Shown: piece after piece, positions 6,381 through 12,927 of the stretch | Layout of the letters: each line of letters starts with the position of its first letter | Numbering within the stretch: the stretch's first letter is position 1 | Source of the DNA: DATAVK01 sp036267755 | GTDB taxonomy: Bacteria; Actinomycetota; Actinomycetes; JAFAQI01 | NCBI GenBank assembly: GCA_036267755.1 | Contig: DATAVK010000103.1 | Span: 1 to 19,386, forward strand | DNA: 19,386 bases | Direction: 5' to 3' | Position numbers and translations under genes: made by a program | Notes under the pieces: model-generated | The model's database searches: none | Told to the model about the DNA's origin: nothing | What the model saw: the letters and a program-made list of their open reading frames with translations, nothing else

Positions 6381-8339
6381 CTACGGGTTGTCCCTTCTGG
6401 CTTCGGGATGCTCGGCCAGGTACCGGTCCCAGGCCCTGCCGCGGAGGATGGCCCACGCAGAGTCATTCGCCCATCGGCCCAGCCCGCGGAACTGCTCCGC
6501 CCACCAGGTCAGGGTCGCCGCGGTGTCCGCATAGTTCTGGCTGGCCGACTGGGTCGTGTTGTGCAGCTTTTCGAGCGAGTTGTAGAGCGCGAATGCGATC
6601 GCGTTGTCGGCCGTACCGCTGGTGTTCGGCGACACGACGGCCAGCAGCTGCTTGTACATCTCGCCCAACATCGGATCCGCGGCGGCTTTCAGATCGTCAG
6701 CGAGTCCTTGCGCCACGGCGGCGGAGTGATCGAGAGAGTCGCGCAGGGAGCTAGCCGCCTCATCGATGGCGAACAAGGACTTATCGTCGTTGGCGCGCTC
6801 CGTCTCGCCGGCCAGTACCGTCCACGCCACCAAGTCGATGTCCTCGGTGACCTGGTCGGCTTCGTCCTTGGCGAGATTGCTGTCGGACAGCACCTGATCC
6901 GCTTGCTTCTGCTCCTTAGGCAGCGCAGTCCCGTTCGCGAGCATGCTCTGCATGTCGTCGATCGCAGAAAGCAAAGTGAGAAAGTGGGCGAGCGCGTAAT
7001 AGGCCTTGACGTAGATCTGGATCCGGGCGGTCAGGGCTACCGCACGAGCAGTGCTCGTGCCGCTTTGGGCGATGGCCTTGGCCATCTCGGCCCGCGTCGC
7101 GGCGGAGGTTGCAGCACCCGTCGCCGGCGTTGAGGTTGTGGCACCCGTCGCCGGCGTTGAAATCGGCGGTTTCCCCCCACCGGCGAGCCCTTGACCTGCT
7201 GGGGCGGGTCCACCGCTCGACGGTCCGGTTCGGGTCCCTCCGCCGGATCCTGTCCCGCCGCCACCGCCTCCACCAGGCCGTGACTTGATCGGATCGGTGT
7301 CGCGGAACCGCATGTTGCCTTGCCATACCACCCGACCCTGCGAGTCGTAGACGCGGACGCGGACCCCCGCCAGCTCCGGGATGCCGTTTTGGATGCCGTT
7401 CATGGCCTGCCGGATCGACTGGGTCGTTGCACCAGGGCTGTTGATCTGCAAGTAGATCTCGCGGACCCCGGTTTGGCGGGCTTCCTCCTGGAGGTGGGTA
7501 GTCAAGTTCTGCTCATCGAGTCGACCGGTGTGCACAGAGACTTCTCGGGTTACATGCTCGTCGAGGACCACGTCTCCGCCTGCGCCGCCGGCACCCATCA
7601 CCCGTTTAGCGCCGTTGACGGCATCGTTCGCCACCTTGATGTTGAGGTTCTTGTGCTCGTCCATCAACTCCTTGACCATGGCTTGGCGAGTGGGGGACGG
7701 GGGAATCACCACGGGCGGCTTTTTCGGCTCTCGCTGCACCACCCCGCGTGTGGGGTACCCCGCGACCGGCGATGACGGATCCTCGGCCCCCACGTGCACG
7801 CGCTGCGGGCCGGCCGTGGTGGCTGAAGCAGGAGCAGAGACCGCCTTCTCGGCGTTCGCCACCGCCTCACGCTCGAACCGATCGCTCGGTTCGCTGACCC
7901 GGATGCCGCCGGGTACCTCGGTGCCATCGACCGGCCCTTGGCTCTGCTGAACGACGTGGGTCAGTTCGTGGGCGAGGGTGCGCTTGCCCTCCGAGGTGGC
8001 AGGGTTGTAGCCGCCTGTCTGAAAGACGATGTGCGAGCCGACGGTGTAGGCGTTCGCGTTCACCGTGGCAGTTGACTCGTGAGCCCGGCTGTCGTCGTGG
8101 ATGCGGACCTGGGAGAAGTCGTGGCCGAGCCTGGTCTTCATGTCGGCCCGCACTTCAGGTTCGAGCGGCCGACCCCCACCCAGGGCGCCCGGGCTGCCCG
8201 CGGCCCAGCGAGGGATGCTGGCCAGCGATTCGATGGGGTCAGCGCCAAGCTGGGTGGGAGCCGCTTTTTCCGCTTCGGCTGAGCCGACAGGTCGGGTCGG
8301 CTCACCGATTCGCTTCGCCGTACGTGCATTCTCTGGCAC
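6381..8339 (-). CDS. eCIS-core (DUF4157) domain protein with unassigned middle and helical C-terminal regions
   Basis: A 652-residue protein starting at GTG 8339, with GGAGG 7 nt upstream. Residues about 55-133 are the DUF4157/eCIS-core domain: RPLEPEVRADMKTRLGHDFS, QVRIHDDSRAHES, NANAYTVGSHIVF and the metallopeptidase-like HELTH at 124-128, followed by HVVQQ. Residues about 205-350 form a predicted alpha/beta region (REVSVHTGRLDEQN, REIYLQINSPGATT, VRVRVYDSQGRVVW) that I cannot assign. Then comes a Gly/Ser/Thr/Pro-rich linker (about 355-410), and the last 230 residues are helical. No signal peptide or membrane segment is seen. DUF4157 proteins are known around extracellular contractile injection systems but are also frequent as orphans in actinomycetes; no sheath, tube or baseplate gene is in this window. 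GC is lower than that of its neighbours (31/60 at 6961-7020, 35/60 at 6541-6600), consistent with acquisition. Confidence 0.85.
   Translation of the reverse strand: MPENARTAKRIGEPTRPVGSAEAEKAAPTQLGADPIESLASIPRWAAGSPGALGGGRPLEPEVRADMKTRLGHDFSQVRIHDDSRAHESTATVNANAYTVGSHIVFQTGGYNPATSEGKRTLAHELTHVVQQSQGPVDGTEVPGGIRVSEPSDRFEREAVANAEKAVSAPASATTAGPQRVHVGAEDPSSPVAGYPTRGVVQREPKKPPVVIPPSPTRQAMVKELMDEHKNLNIKVANDAVNGAKRVMGAGGAGGDVVLDEHVTREVSVHTGRLDEQNLTTHLQEEARQTGVREIYLQINSPGATTQSIRQAMNGIQNGIPELAGVRVRVYDSQGRVVWQGNMRFRDTDPIKSRPGGGGGGGTGSGGGTRTGPSSGGPAPAGQGLAGGGKPPISTPATGATTSTPATGAATSAATRAEMAKAIAQSGTSTARAVALTARIQIYVKAYYALAHFLTLLSAIDDMQSMLANGTALPKEQKQADQVLSDSNLAKDEADQVTEDIDLVAWTVLAGETERANDDKSLFAIDEAASSLRDSLDHSAAVAQGLADDLKAAADPMLGEMYKQLLAVVSPNTSGTADNAIAFALYNSLEKLHNTTQSASQNYADTAATLTWWAEQFRGLGRWANDSAWAILRGRAWDRYLAEHPEARRDNP
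7105..7158. repeat. 27-bp tandem duplication in the linker of the eCIS-core gene
   Basis: Units 7105-7131 and 7132-7158 are identical except for two bases (25/27). Being a multiple of three, the duplication repeats nine codons, giving STPATGATT then STPATGAAT on the minus strand, within the Gly/Thr/Pro-rich linker. This looks like recent slippage expansion of a flexible hinge. Confidence 0.85.
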
Positions 8340-8389
8340 GTTGGAGCCTCCGAGCCGCGAGCGGGGTTCCGGGACGTTATCCGGCCACT

Positions 8390-8411
8390 GTCACGGCAAC
8401 GTCACGGGAAT
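8390..8411. promoter_or_regulatory. Tandem 11-bp direct repeat upstream of the eCIS-core gene
   Basis: GTCACGGCAAC and GTCACGGGAAT occur back to back, repeating at one helical turn, 51-72 bp before the GTG start of the eCIS-core gene. Such head-to-tail 11-bp repeats are how OmpR/PhoB-type response regulators bind (PHO-box and GlnR-like layouts). A regulator site for the gene is inference; no clear -10/-35 could be fixed nearby. Nothing else is recognised in 8340-8479. Confidence 0.35.
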
Positions 8412-8479
8412 CCCGCCGCAGTCGGCTACGGCTCGCGGGCCGACACAACATGGCTCTGACCTGGGACGTTGCTCTGAGC

Positions 8480-8555
8480 TGGAGCCCCCTTACGGAATCG
8501 AACCGTAGACCTTCTCCTTACCATGGAGACGCTCTGCCGACTGAGCTAAGGGGGC
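8480..8555 (-). tRNA. tRNA-Thr (GGT)
   Basis: On the minus strand the acceptor GCCCCCT pairs perfectly with AGGGGGC, TAGCTCAG opens the D-arm, the anticodon stem TCTCC/GGAGA encloses ATGGTAA with anticodon GGT, and the T-arm is TACGGTTCGATTCCGTA. The discriminator is T and CCA is encoded (8482-8480). It is 37 bp downstream of tRNA-Tyr in the same direction and is followed by the eCIS-core gene. Confidence 0.95.
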
Positions 8556-8592
8556 CGGGGCGCAGCGTGAGATTACACGCTGCGACCAACCG

Positions 8593-8674
8593 TGGCGGGT
8601 GATGGGTTCGAACCATCGTAGGCTGAGCCGGCGGATTTACAGTCCGCTCCCTTTGACCACTCGGGCAACCCGCC
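8593..8674 (-). tRNA. tRNA-Tyr (GTA)
   Basis: On the minus strand the acceptor GGCGGGT pairs with ACCCGCC, the anticodon is GTA (8640-8638) in the loop CTGTAAA, and a long variable arm follows, as expected for a class II bacterial tRNA-Tyr. The T-arm is GATGGTTCGAACCATC. The discriminator A is followed by CGG, so CCA is not encoded. It is divergent from yajQ, with 60 bp between. Confidence 0.95.
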
Positions 8675-8734
8675 GTGCACGGCACCGGAGTGCGCGCGAC
8701 GGACAGGATAGCGGGCGACCAGGAGGTAGGAAAC

Positions 8735-9229
8735 ATGGCGGATGCGTCCTTCGACGTGGTGAGCAAGGTCGACCGGCAGGAGGTCGACAACGCGCTCAAC
8801 CAGGCAGCCAAGGAGGTCGGCCAGCGATTCGACTTCAAGAACACCGGCGCCTCCATCGTGTGGAGCGGTGACGACGGTGTCGTCATCACCGCCAACAGCG
8901 ACGAGCGGGTACTGGCCGTCCTCGACGTCTTCCAGAGCCGGCTCGTGAAGCGGCAGGTGTCGCTCAAGGCGCTCGACCACGAGGACCCCCAGCCTGCTGC
9001 CGGCAACACGTCCCGGCTCGCGATCACGATCCGCCAGGGGATCGACTCGGACAAGGCTCGCGCCATCGTCAAGGCCATCAAGGCCGACGGTCCGAAGGGT
9101 GTGCAGGTCGCCGTGCAAGGCGGCACGGTGCGGGTGTCGAGCAAGAAGCGCGACGACCTTCAGGCCGTCATCGCGATGCTGCGCGAGGGTGACTTCGGGA
9201 TCCCGCTGCAGTACGAGAACTACCGCTGA
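8735..9229 (+). CDS. yajQ: YajQ-family cyclic di-GMP-binding / nucleotide-binding protein
   Basis: A 164-residue protein beginning MADASFDVVSKVDRQEVDNA. It has the two-ferredoxin-fold layout of YajQ, with the hallmark FDFKNTGASIVW near residues 32-43 and the ending DFGIPLQYENYR. The length is the family norm (about 160). The start ATG 8735 was chosen over upstream in-frame codons because AGGAGG (8721-8726) lies 8 nt before it. In Xanthomonas and Pseudomonas YajQ proteins bind c-di-GMP and act with a LysR-type partner; in actinomycetes the role is not established. It is divergent from tRNA-Tyr and converges on corA with 7 bp between stop codons. Confidence 0.95.
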   Translation: MADASFDVVSKVDRQEVDNALNQAAKEVGQRFDFKNTGASIVWSGDDGVVITANSDERVLAVLDVFQSRLVKRQVSLKALDHEDPQPAAGNTSRLAITIRQGIDSDKARAIVKAIKADGPKGVQVAVQGGTVRVSSKKRDDLQAVIAMLREGDFGIPLQYENYR

Positions 9230-9236
9230 CCCCGGC

Positions 9237-10211
9237 TCACAACCAGTCGCGGCGGCGGAACGCGGCGTACAACACGCTGACCAGCACCACCATCAGCACC
9301 AAGGCCGAGATGCCACCCGAGAGGGTGTCCGCGCCCGGAAAGATCCGCACGTTCATGCCGTAGTAGCCCGTGATGATCGTGGGCACGGCAGCGATCGCCG
9401 CCCAGGACGTCACCTGCTTCATCACCTGGTTCATCTGGTTGCCCTGGATCGTGAGGTGGGTCTCGAGGATGGTCGAGACCAGGTCGCGCAGCGCGTCGAT
9501 CGAGTCGGCCGCCCGCAGGACGTGGTCGTAGACGTCCTGGTAGTACGGCATCATCGCGGCGTCGACGAGGCCGTCTTCGCGGCGCATCAAGGTGTTGAGG
9601 ATCTCCCGGGTCGGGAGCACGTAGCGCCGAATCGCGACCAGGGACTTGCGCAGCTCGAAGGTACGACGCTGCACCTCGTTGGAGCGCCTGCCGGTATTGA
9701 ACAACAAGTCCTCGAGCGACTCGATCTCGTCGTCGAGCGACTGCACCGCGTCGAAGTAACCGTCGATGACGACGTCAAGCACGCCCCAGAGCAGGAAGCC
9801 GACGTCGTGGTGGCACAGCTGGGTGTTGTCGTTCCACCGCTTGACCACGGCGTCCATCGAGTAGCCCGGGTCCTTGTGAACCGTGATCAGGTAGGACTTC
9901 CCGACGAACAGCGACAGCTCGCGGGTCGTCAGCTCCCCCGTCTTCATGTCGAGCTGCGAGTCGTAGAGCGTGATGAACAGGTGGTCGTCGTAGTGGTCGA
10001 GTTTCGGCCGCTGCCGCTCGCCGAGCGCGTCCTCGACGGCCAGCGGGTTGAGCTCGAACTCCTCGGCGATGAGTTGGAAGTCCTTGGCCTTGGGCTGGTC
10101 GATGTCCAGCCAGATCACGTTGCCCTTCTCCGCCAGATGGTCGGAGATCTTGGCCGGGTCGAAGTCTTCGTCGACGCACTTGCCGTCGCGGTAGAGGCGC
10201 GTTCGGTTCAC
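9237..10211 (-). CDS. corA: CorA-family magnesium/cobalt transporter
   Basis: About 324 residues from GTG 10211, giving MNRTRLYRDGKCVDEDFDPA. The frame extends upstream, but that part overlaps nuoI and reads as Arg/Gly-rich shadow sequence. The large cytoplasmic domain comes first, then a long stalk helix (DSIDALRDLVSTILETHL). TM1 ends in the selectivity motif YGMN, a short periplasmic loop follows, TM2 is ISALVLMVVLVSVLYAAF, and the C-terminal basic tail RRRDWL is typical of CorA. The loop after GMN (VRIFPGADTLSGG) lacks the MPEL sequence of classic CorA, as in many actinobacterial members. Family function: pentameric Mg2+/Co2+ channel in the cytoplasmic membrane. It starts 30 bp after nuoI in the same direction and may be read through from the nuo genes. 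Confidence 0.92.
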   Translation of the reverse strand: MNRTRLYRDGKCVDEDFDPAKISDHLAEKGNVIWLDIDQPKAKDFQLIAEEFELNPLAVEDALGERQRPKLDHYDDHLFITLYDSQLDMKTGELTTRELSLFVGKSYLITVHKDPGYSMDAVVKRWNDNTQLCHHDVGFLLWGVLDVVIDGYFDAVQSLDDEIESLEDLLFNTGRRSNEVQRRTFELRKSLVAIRRYVLPTREILNTLMRREDGLVDAAMMPYYQDVYDHVLRAADSIDALRDLVSTILETHLTIQGNQMNQVMKQVTSWAAIAAVPTIITGYYGMNVRIFPGADTLSGGISALVLMVVLVSVLYAAFRRRDWL

Positions 10212-10240
10212 CAGACGACGGTACGCGGAGCGGGTCTGAT

Positions 10241-10696
10241 CTAGGGCGTGCCACCCCGGCGGCTGGTCGCGCCCGGTACGCCGATGACCGTGGCGAGCTC
10301 CTTGGGTGGCTCGGCCCCGGGGTCGGCCGCTGGCGGCGGCGGCACCGTCCGCACCCACTCACGCAGCTGGTCCCGCTCGTGCGTCAGGCCGATGATGTCG
10401 GTGTCGGCATAGCTGAACTCCGGCGACCAGAACAACGCGTCGAACGGGCAGACATCCACGCAGATCCCGCAGTACATGCAGAGCGCGTAGTCGATGGCGA
10501 AGCGGTCGAGGACGTGCGTGTGGCGGTCGCGACCGCCTGGGGCGGTGGCCGGGGTGATCTCGGTGTGCGAGTCGATGTAGATGCACCAGTCCGGGCACTC
10601 CCGGGCACAGAGCATGCAGCTGGTGCAGTTCTCCTCGAGCAGCCCGATGACACCCCGGCTACGTGGCGGCAGGTCCGGACGCACCGGGACGGTCAC
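10241..10696 (-). CDS. nuoI: NADH-quinone oxidoreductase subunit I (2x[4Fe-4S])
   Basis: About 151 residues from GTG 10696, which overlaps the nuoC stop as GTGA (10696-10693). A longer frame to 10837 would run through nuoC and is rejected. Two complete ferredoxin motifs are present: CTSCMLCARECP (Cys24, 27, 30, 34) and CMYCGICVDVCP (Cys73, 76, 79, 83). These hold clusters N6a and N6b, which pass electrons from the NADH arm to N2 in NuoB. The sequence around them (PRSRGVIGLLEENC, FAIDYALCMYCGIC) is typical of NuoI. The C-terminal tail is Pro/Ala-rich. It is the third member of a compact nuoB-nuoC-nuoI set with no nuoD or nuoH between, which is unusual (see findings). Confidence 0.93.
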   Translation of the reverse strand: MTVPVRPDLPPRSRGVIGLLEENCTSCMLCARECPDWCIYIDSHTEITPATAPGGRDRHTHVLDRFAIDYALCMYCGICVDVCPFDALFWSPEFSYADTDIIGLTHERDQLREWVRTVPPPPAADPGAEPPKELATVIGVPGATSRRGGTP

Positions 10697-11280
10697 GGCT
10701 GCGGCCCCCAGCTGCCGGGTTCGGGAACCCCTGGCGGTTGGATCCGGCGCCGCGGCCGGCGTGCCATGCCCGGCCGGTCCTCCGCGGGCGCGGCGAGATC
10801 CTGATCGGACTCCCCCGGCTCCTTGCGGCCCGGCCACTGCCTCGCGACGCGCGACGCCAGCACGAACTCCTTGCGCAACGGGTTGCCCTCGAACCCGTCC
10901 GGCAGCAGCAGCGGCAGCAGGCCGGGATGGCCGTCGAAGCCGACACCGAACATCTCGAAGGTCTCCCGCTCGTGCCAGTTCGCACCCGGCCAGACCCCGG
11001 TCAGCGTCGGGAGCCGGCCGCCCTCGCGGGGCACCCGGGTACGCAGCATCACGGACGCGCGCCGCTCGACCGACCAGACATGGACGACGATCGCGAGGCC
11101 GGCGTCGCGATCGTCGTACGCCGAGAGCCAGTCGAAGAACCCGGCGCCGAGGCAGTCCCGAGCCGCCTTCGCTGCGTCGACCCAGCGCGAGGCAGGTACG
11201 TCGACCGTGAGCCGGCCGAACGAGTCAGCGACGACCGCATCATCGATGCCCAGTGCCGCAAGCAGTTCCTCACCGGTCAC
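10693..11280 (-). CDS. nuoC: NADH-quinone oxidoreductase subunit C
   Basis: A 195-residue protein starting at GTG 11280, which overlaps the nuoB stop in a GTGA tetranucleotide. The 30-kDa-subunit signature is at about residues 103-118: GANWHERETFEMFGV, then FDGHP, followed by DGFEGNPLRKEF. NuoC is a peripheral-arm subunit without cofactors that packs on NuoB and NuoD near the quinone site. After about residue 140 the protein continues with a basic, Pro-rich tail (RRPRRRIQPPGVPEPG) not needed for the fold. It is not fused to NuoD, and no NuoD follows; the next gene is nuoI, joined by another GTGA overlap. Confidence 0.9.
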   Translation of the reverse strand: MTGEELLAALGIDDAVVADSFGRLTVDVPASRWVDAAKAARDCLGAGFFDWLSAYDDRDAGLAIVVHVWSVERRASVMLRTRVPREGGRLPTLTGVWPGANWHERETFEMFGVGFDGHPGLLPLLLPDGFEGNPLRKEFVLASRVARQWPGRKEPGESDQDLAAPAEDRPGMARRPRRRIQPPGVPEPGSWGPQP

Positions 11281-11777
11281 CCGGCACCCGCCAGGTCAAG
11301 GGCGCGGTGCAGGGTCAGGATGCCGCCGAGCAACGCCTCCGGCCGGGGCGGGCAACCGGGCACGTAGACATCGACCGGCAGGATCTGGTCGACCCCCTTC
11401 GTCACGCAGTAGGAGTCCCAGTACGGCCCCCCGCAGTTGGCACAGGAGCCGAAGGAGATGACGTACTTCGGATCGGGCATCTCGTCGTACATCCGGAGGA
11501 TGGCAGGCGCCATCTTGTCGGTGACGGTTCCGGACACGACCATCAGGTCGGCCCGCTCGGGCCCGGCGACGAATGGCGTGACCCCGAGCCGGGTGAGGTC
11601 GTCGCGGTGCATCGCCGCGGCAACGAACTCGACGGCGCAGCAGGCCAGACCGACGCTGAACACCCAGAGGCCGTAGCGACGCCCCCAGTCGAGCTCGAAC
11701 CGGATCGGTGCCGGCGCGAGGTCCGGCCCGGCATCGGCCCCACCGAGCGGACCGATCGTTACGGGGGTCACGCCCAC
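11277..11777 (-). CDS. nuoB: NADH-quinone oxidoreductase subunit B (N2 cluster)
   Basis: A 166-residue protein starting at GTG 11777 (GTG 11771, four bases from a GTGACC, is an alternative). The N2 [4Fe-4S] ligands are visible: the adjacent pair Cys46-Cys47 (GLACCAVEF), Cys112 (GSCANCGG) and Cys142 (GCPPRPE). N2 hands electrons to quinone at the NuoB/NuoD interface. Two extra Cys (115 and 124, NCGGPYWDSYC) differ from the housekeeping NuoB sequence I remember, and suggest the divergent second NuoB type found in some actinomycetes. It starts 9 bp after the nucleotidyltransferase stop, and its own stop overlaps nuoC. Confidence 0.93.
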   Translation of the reverse strand: MGVTPVTIGPLGGADAGPDLAPAPIRFELDWGRRYGLWVFSVGLACCAVEFVAAAMHRDDLTRLGVTPFVAGPERADLMVVSGTVTDKMAPAILRMYDEMPDPKYVISFGSCANCGGPYWDSYCVTKGVDQILPVDVYVPGCPPRPEALLGGILTLHRALDLAGAG

Positions 11778-11786
11778 GCGGTCATC

Positions 11787-12428
11787 CTAGTGAGCGGGCC
11801 AGGACCCTTCGGCTGCCAGCCGGCGGGCCTTCTCGTAGTCGACCGGCGTGCCGCAGTCGACGAACGTGGCAGTCGTCGGGACCAGGTCCAGCGGGGTCCG
11901 ACTCCACACCGCTTCGTAGAGCCCGGACGGTACGGCGGTGAGCGGCTCGGCCAGTCGATCGGGCAGCAACGAGATCCCGGCGAACCGCCAGCGGCCCTCG
12001 AAGTCGGGGCGGTCGGTGTCGGCGACAACGAGCAGCCGTGGCCGGCGGCGATCCCAGCCAGCCACGAACTCCGGCAGGCCCAGGTCACCGTTGAGATAGG
12101 CGTCGCCGTTGGCGATGAGCAGGTCGCGGCCAGCTCGCCACGCGCCGAGCCCGGCGACGGCGCCGGCCGTGCCGAGTGCCTCTGGCTCCTCGACGCTGAC
12201 GTGCACCCGCCCGGCGAGATGGCCAATGATCTGCTCGGCGAGCCAGTGGGCATTGACCGCCGTGGTGTCCGGGCTCTCCGTCACGACCGCGCCGATGCGG
12301 TCGAGCATCGCGTCGAGCAGTGTCGTCGTACCGATCGGCAGCAGCGGCTTCGGGATGCTGTCGGTCAGCGGCCGCAGCCGCCGGCCGCGGCCCGCCGCCA
12401 GCACCAGTCCGGCCAGCGAGGTGCTCAC
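11787..12428 (-). CDS. Sugar-phosphate nucleotidyltransferase family protein
   Basis: About 213 residues from GTG 12428, which overlaps the NUDIX stop as GTGA. The NTP-transferase signature is intact at residues 7-33: GLVLAAGRGRRLRPLTD then PKPLLPIG. The metal-binding Asp is in LLIANGDAYL, and GTAGAVAG matches the second substrate loop. It resembles the catalytic core of mannose-1-phosphate guanylyltransferase, MurNAc-1-P uridylyltransferase (MurU) or related enzymes, without any C-terminal beta-helix. The short length fits the MurU/RfbA-like core group. The sugar and nucleotide cannot be told from sequence alone. It is preceded by a NUDIX hydrolase and followed within 9 bp by nuoB, so it is probably in one transcript with the nuo genes although no functional link is known. 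Confidence 0.85.
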   Translation of the reverse strand: MSTSLAGLVLAAGRGRRLRPLTDSIPKPLLPIGTTTLLDAMLDRIGAVVTESPDTTAVNAHWLAEQIIGHLAGRVHVSVEEPEALGTAGAVAGLGAWRAGRDLLIANGDAYLNGDLGLPEFVAGWDRRRPRLLVVADTDRPDFEGRWRFAGISLLPDRLAEPLTAVPSGLYEAVWSRTPLDLVPTTATFVDCGTPVDYEKARRLAAEGSWPAH

Positions 12429-12886
12429 ATCAGCCGGGCGCCCGTGAGGATGTCCAGCGTCGGTTCGGTGACGTCGGGCAGCGCCTCGGTGGTGAACCAC
12501 CCCACCTCGAGCACCTCGTCCTGATCTTCGCCTCGCTCGGCCACGACATCCGGACCAGCGCTGCACACGAAGACGATGTCGATTCGGCGGACCCGAGGCG
12601 AGACGACGGCGAACGGCACCGGCAGCTCGTCCGGGTCGAGCGAAATCCCCACTTCCTCGTAGACCTCGCGGGCGACGGCGGTGGTCGGCGGCTCGCCGCG
12701 GTTCATCAGGCCACCGGGCAACGCCCACCCTCCGGTGTGACGCTGCCGGACGAACAGCAAGGCGCCGTCGTCGCGGCGCAGTGCCAGCACCGCTCCCGAA
12801 CTGAACGTCGGCGAGATGACACGGATCGTCATCCGGCGCACCGGCCTGGGCAGGGTGCGGAACACTGCCATCGCCGTCCGCTTCAT
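12425..12886 (-). CDS. NUDIX hydrolase
   Basis: A 153-residue protein starting at ATG 12886. The Nudix box is complete: GGLMNRGEPPTTAVAREVYE continuing EVGI, i.e. G-x5-E-x7-REVYEEVGI, where the Glu residues bind Mg2+. The family cleaves nucleoside diphosphates linked to another group; upstream residues (LLFVRQRHTGGWALPGG) suggest a MutT/ADP-ribose-pyrophosphatase-like fold but do not fix the substrate. Its stop overlaps the start of the nucleotidyltransferase. It is the first gene of the leftward string and is divergent from the AtuA gene across only 41 bp, so the promoters must be back to back. Confidence 0.9.
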   Translation of the reverse strand: MKRTAMAVFRTLPRPVRRMTIRVISPTFSSGAVLALRRDDGALLFVRQRHTGGWALPGGLMNRGEPPTTAVAREVYEEVGISLDPDELPVPFAVVSPRVRRIDIVFVCSAGPDVVAERGEDQDEVLEVGWFTTEALPDVTEPTLDILTGARLM

Positions 12887-12927
12887 GGCGCCAATGTTTC
12901 AGATGCGCAGCCAGTAGGGTTCGGCAG

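Noticed and set aside
6381..8339. Complete contractile injection system
   Set aside because: Only the eCIS-core protein is here; no sheath, tube, baseplate or ATPase genes lie within the window.
9099..10244. A 381-codon plus-strand frame over corA
   Set aside because: Antisense shadow of a well-supported CorA gene (YGMN motif, two membrane helices).
10697..10837. Upstream extension of nuoI
   Set aside because: It overlaps nuoC in another frame with low-complexity Arg/Gly/Ala sequence, whereas GTG 10696 makes a GTGA overlap.
11253..12524. A 423-codon plus-strand frame over nuoB and the nucleotidyltransferase
   Set aside because: Antisense shadow; no domain, and it spans several confidently assigned genes.
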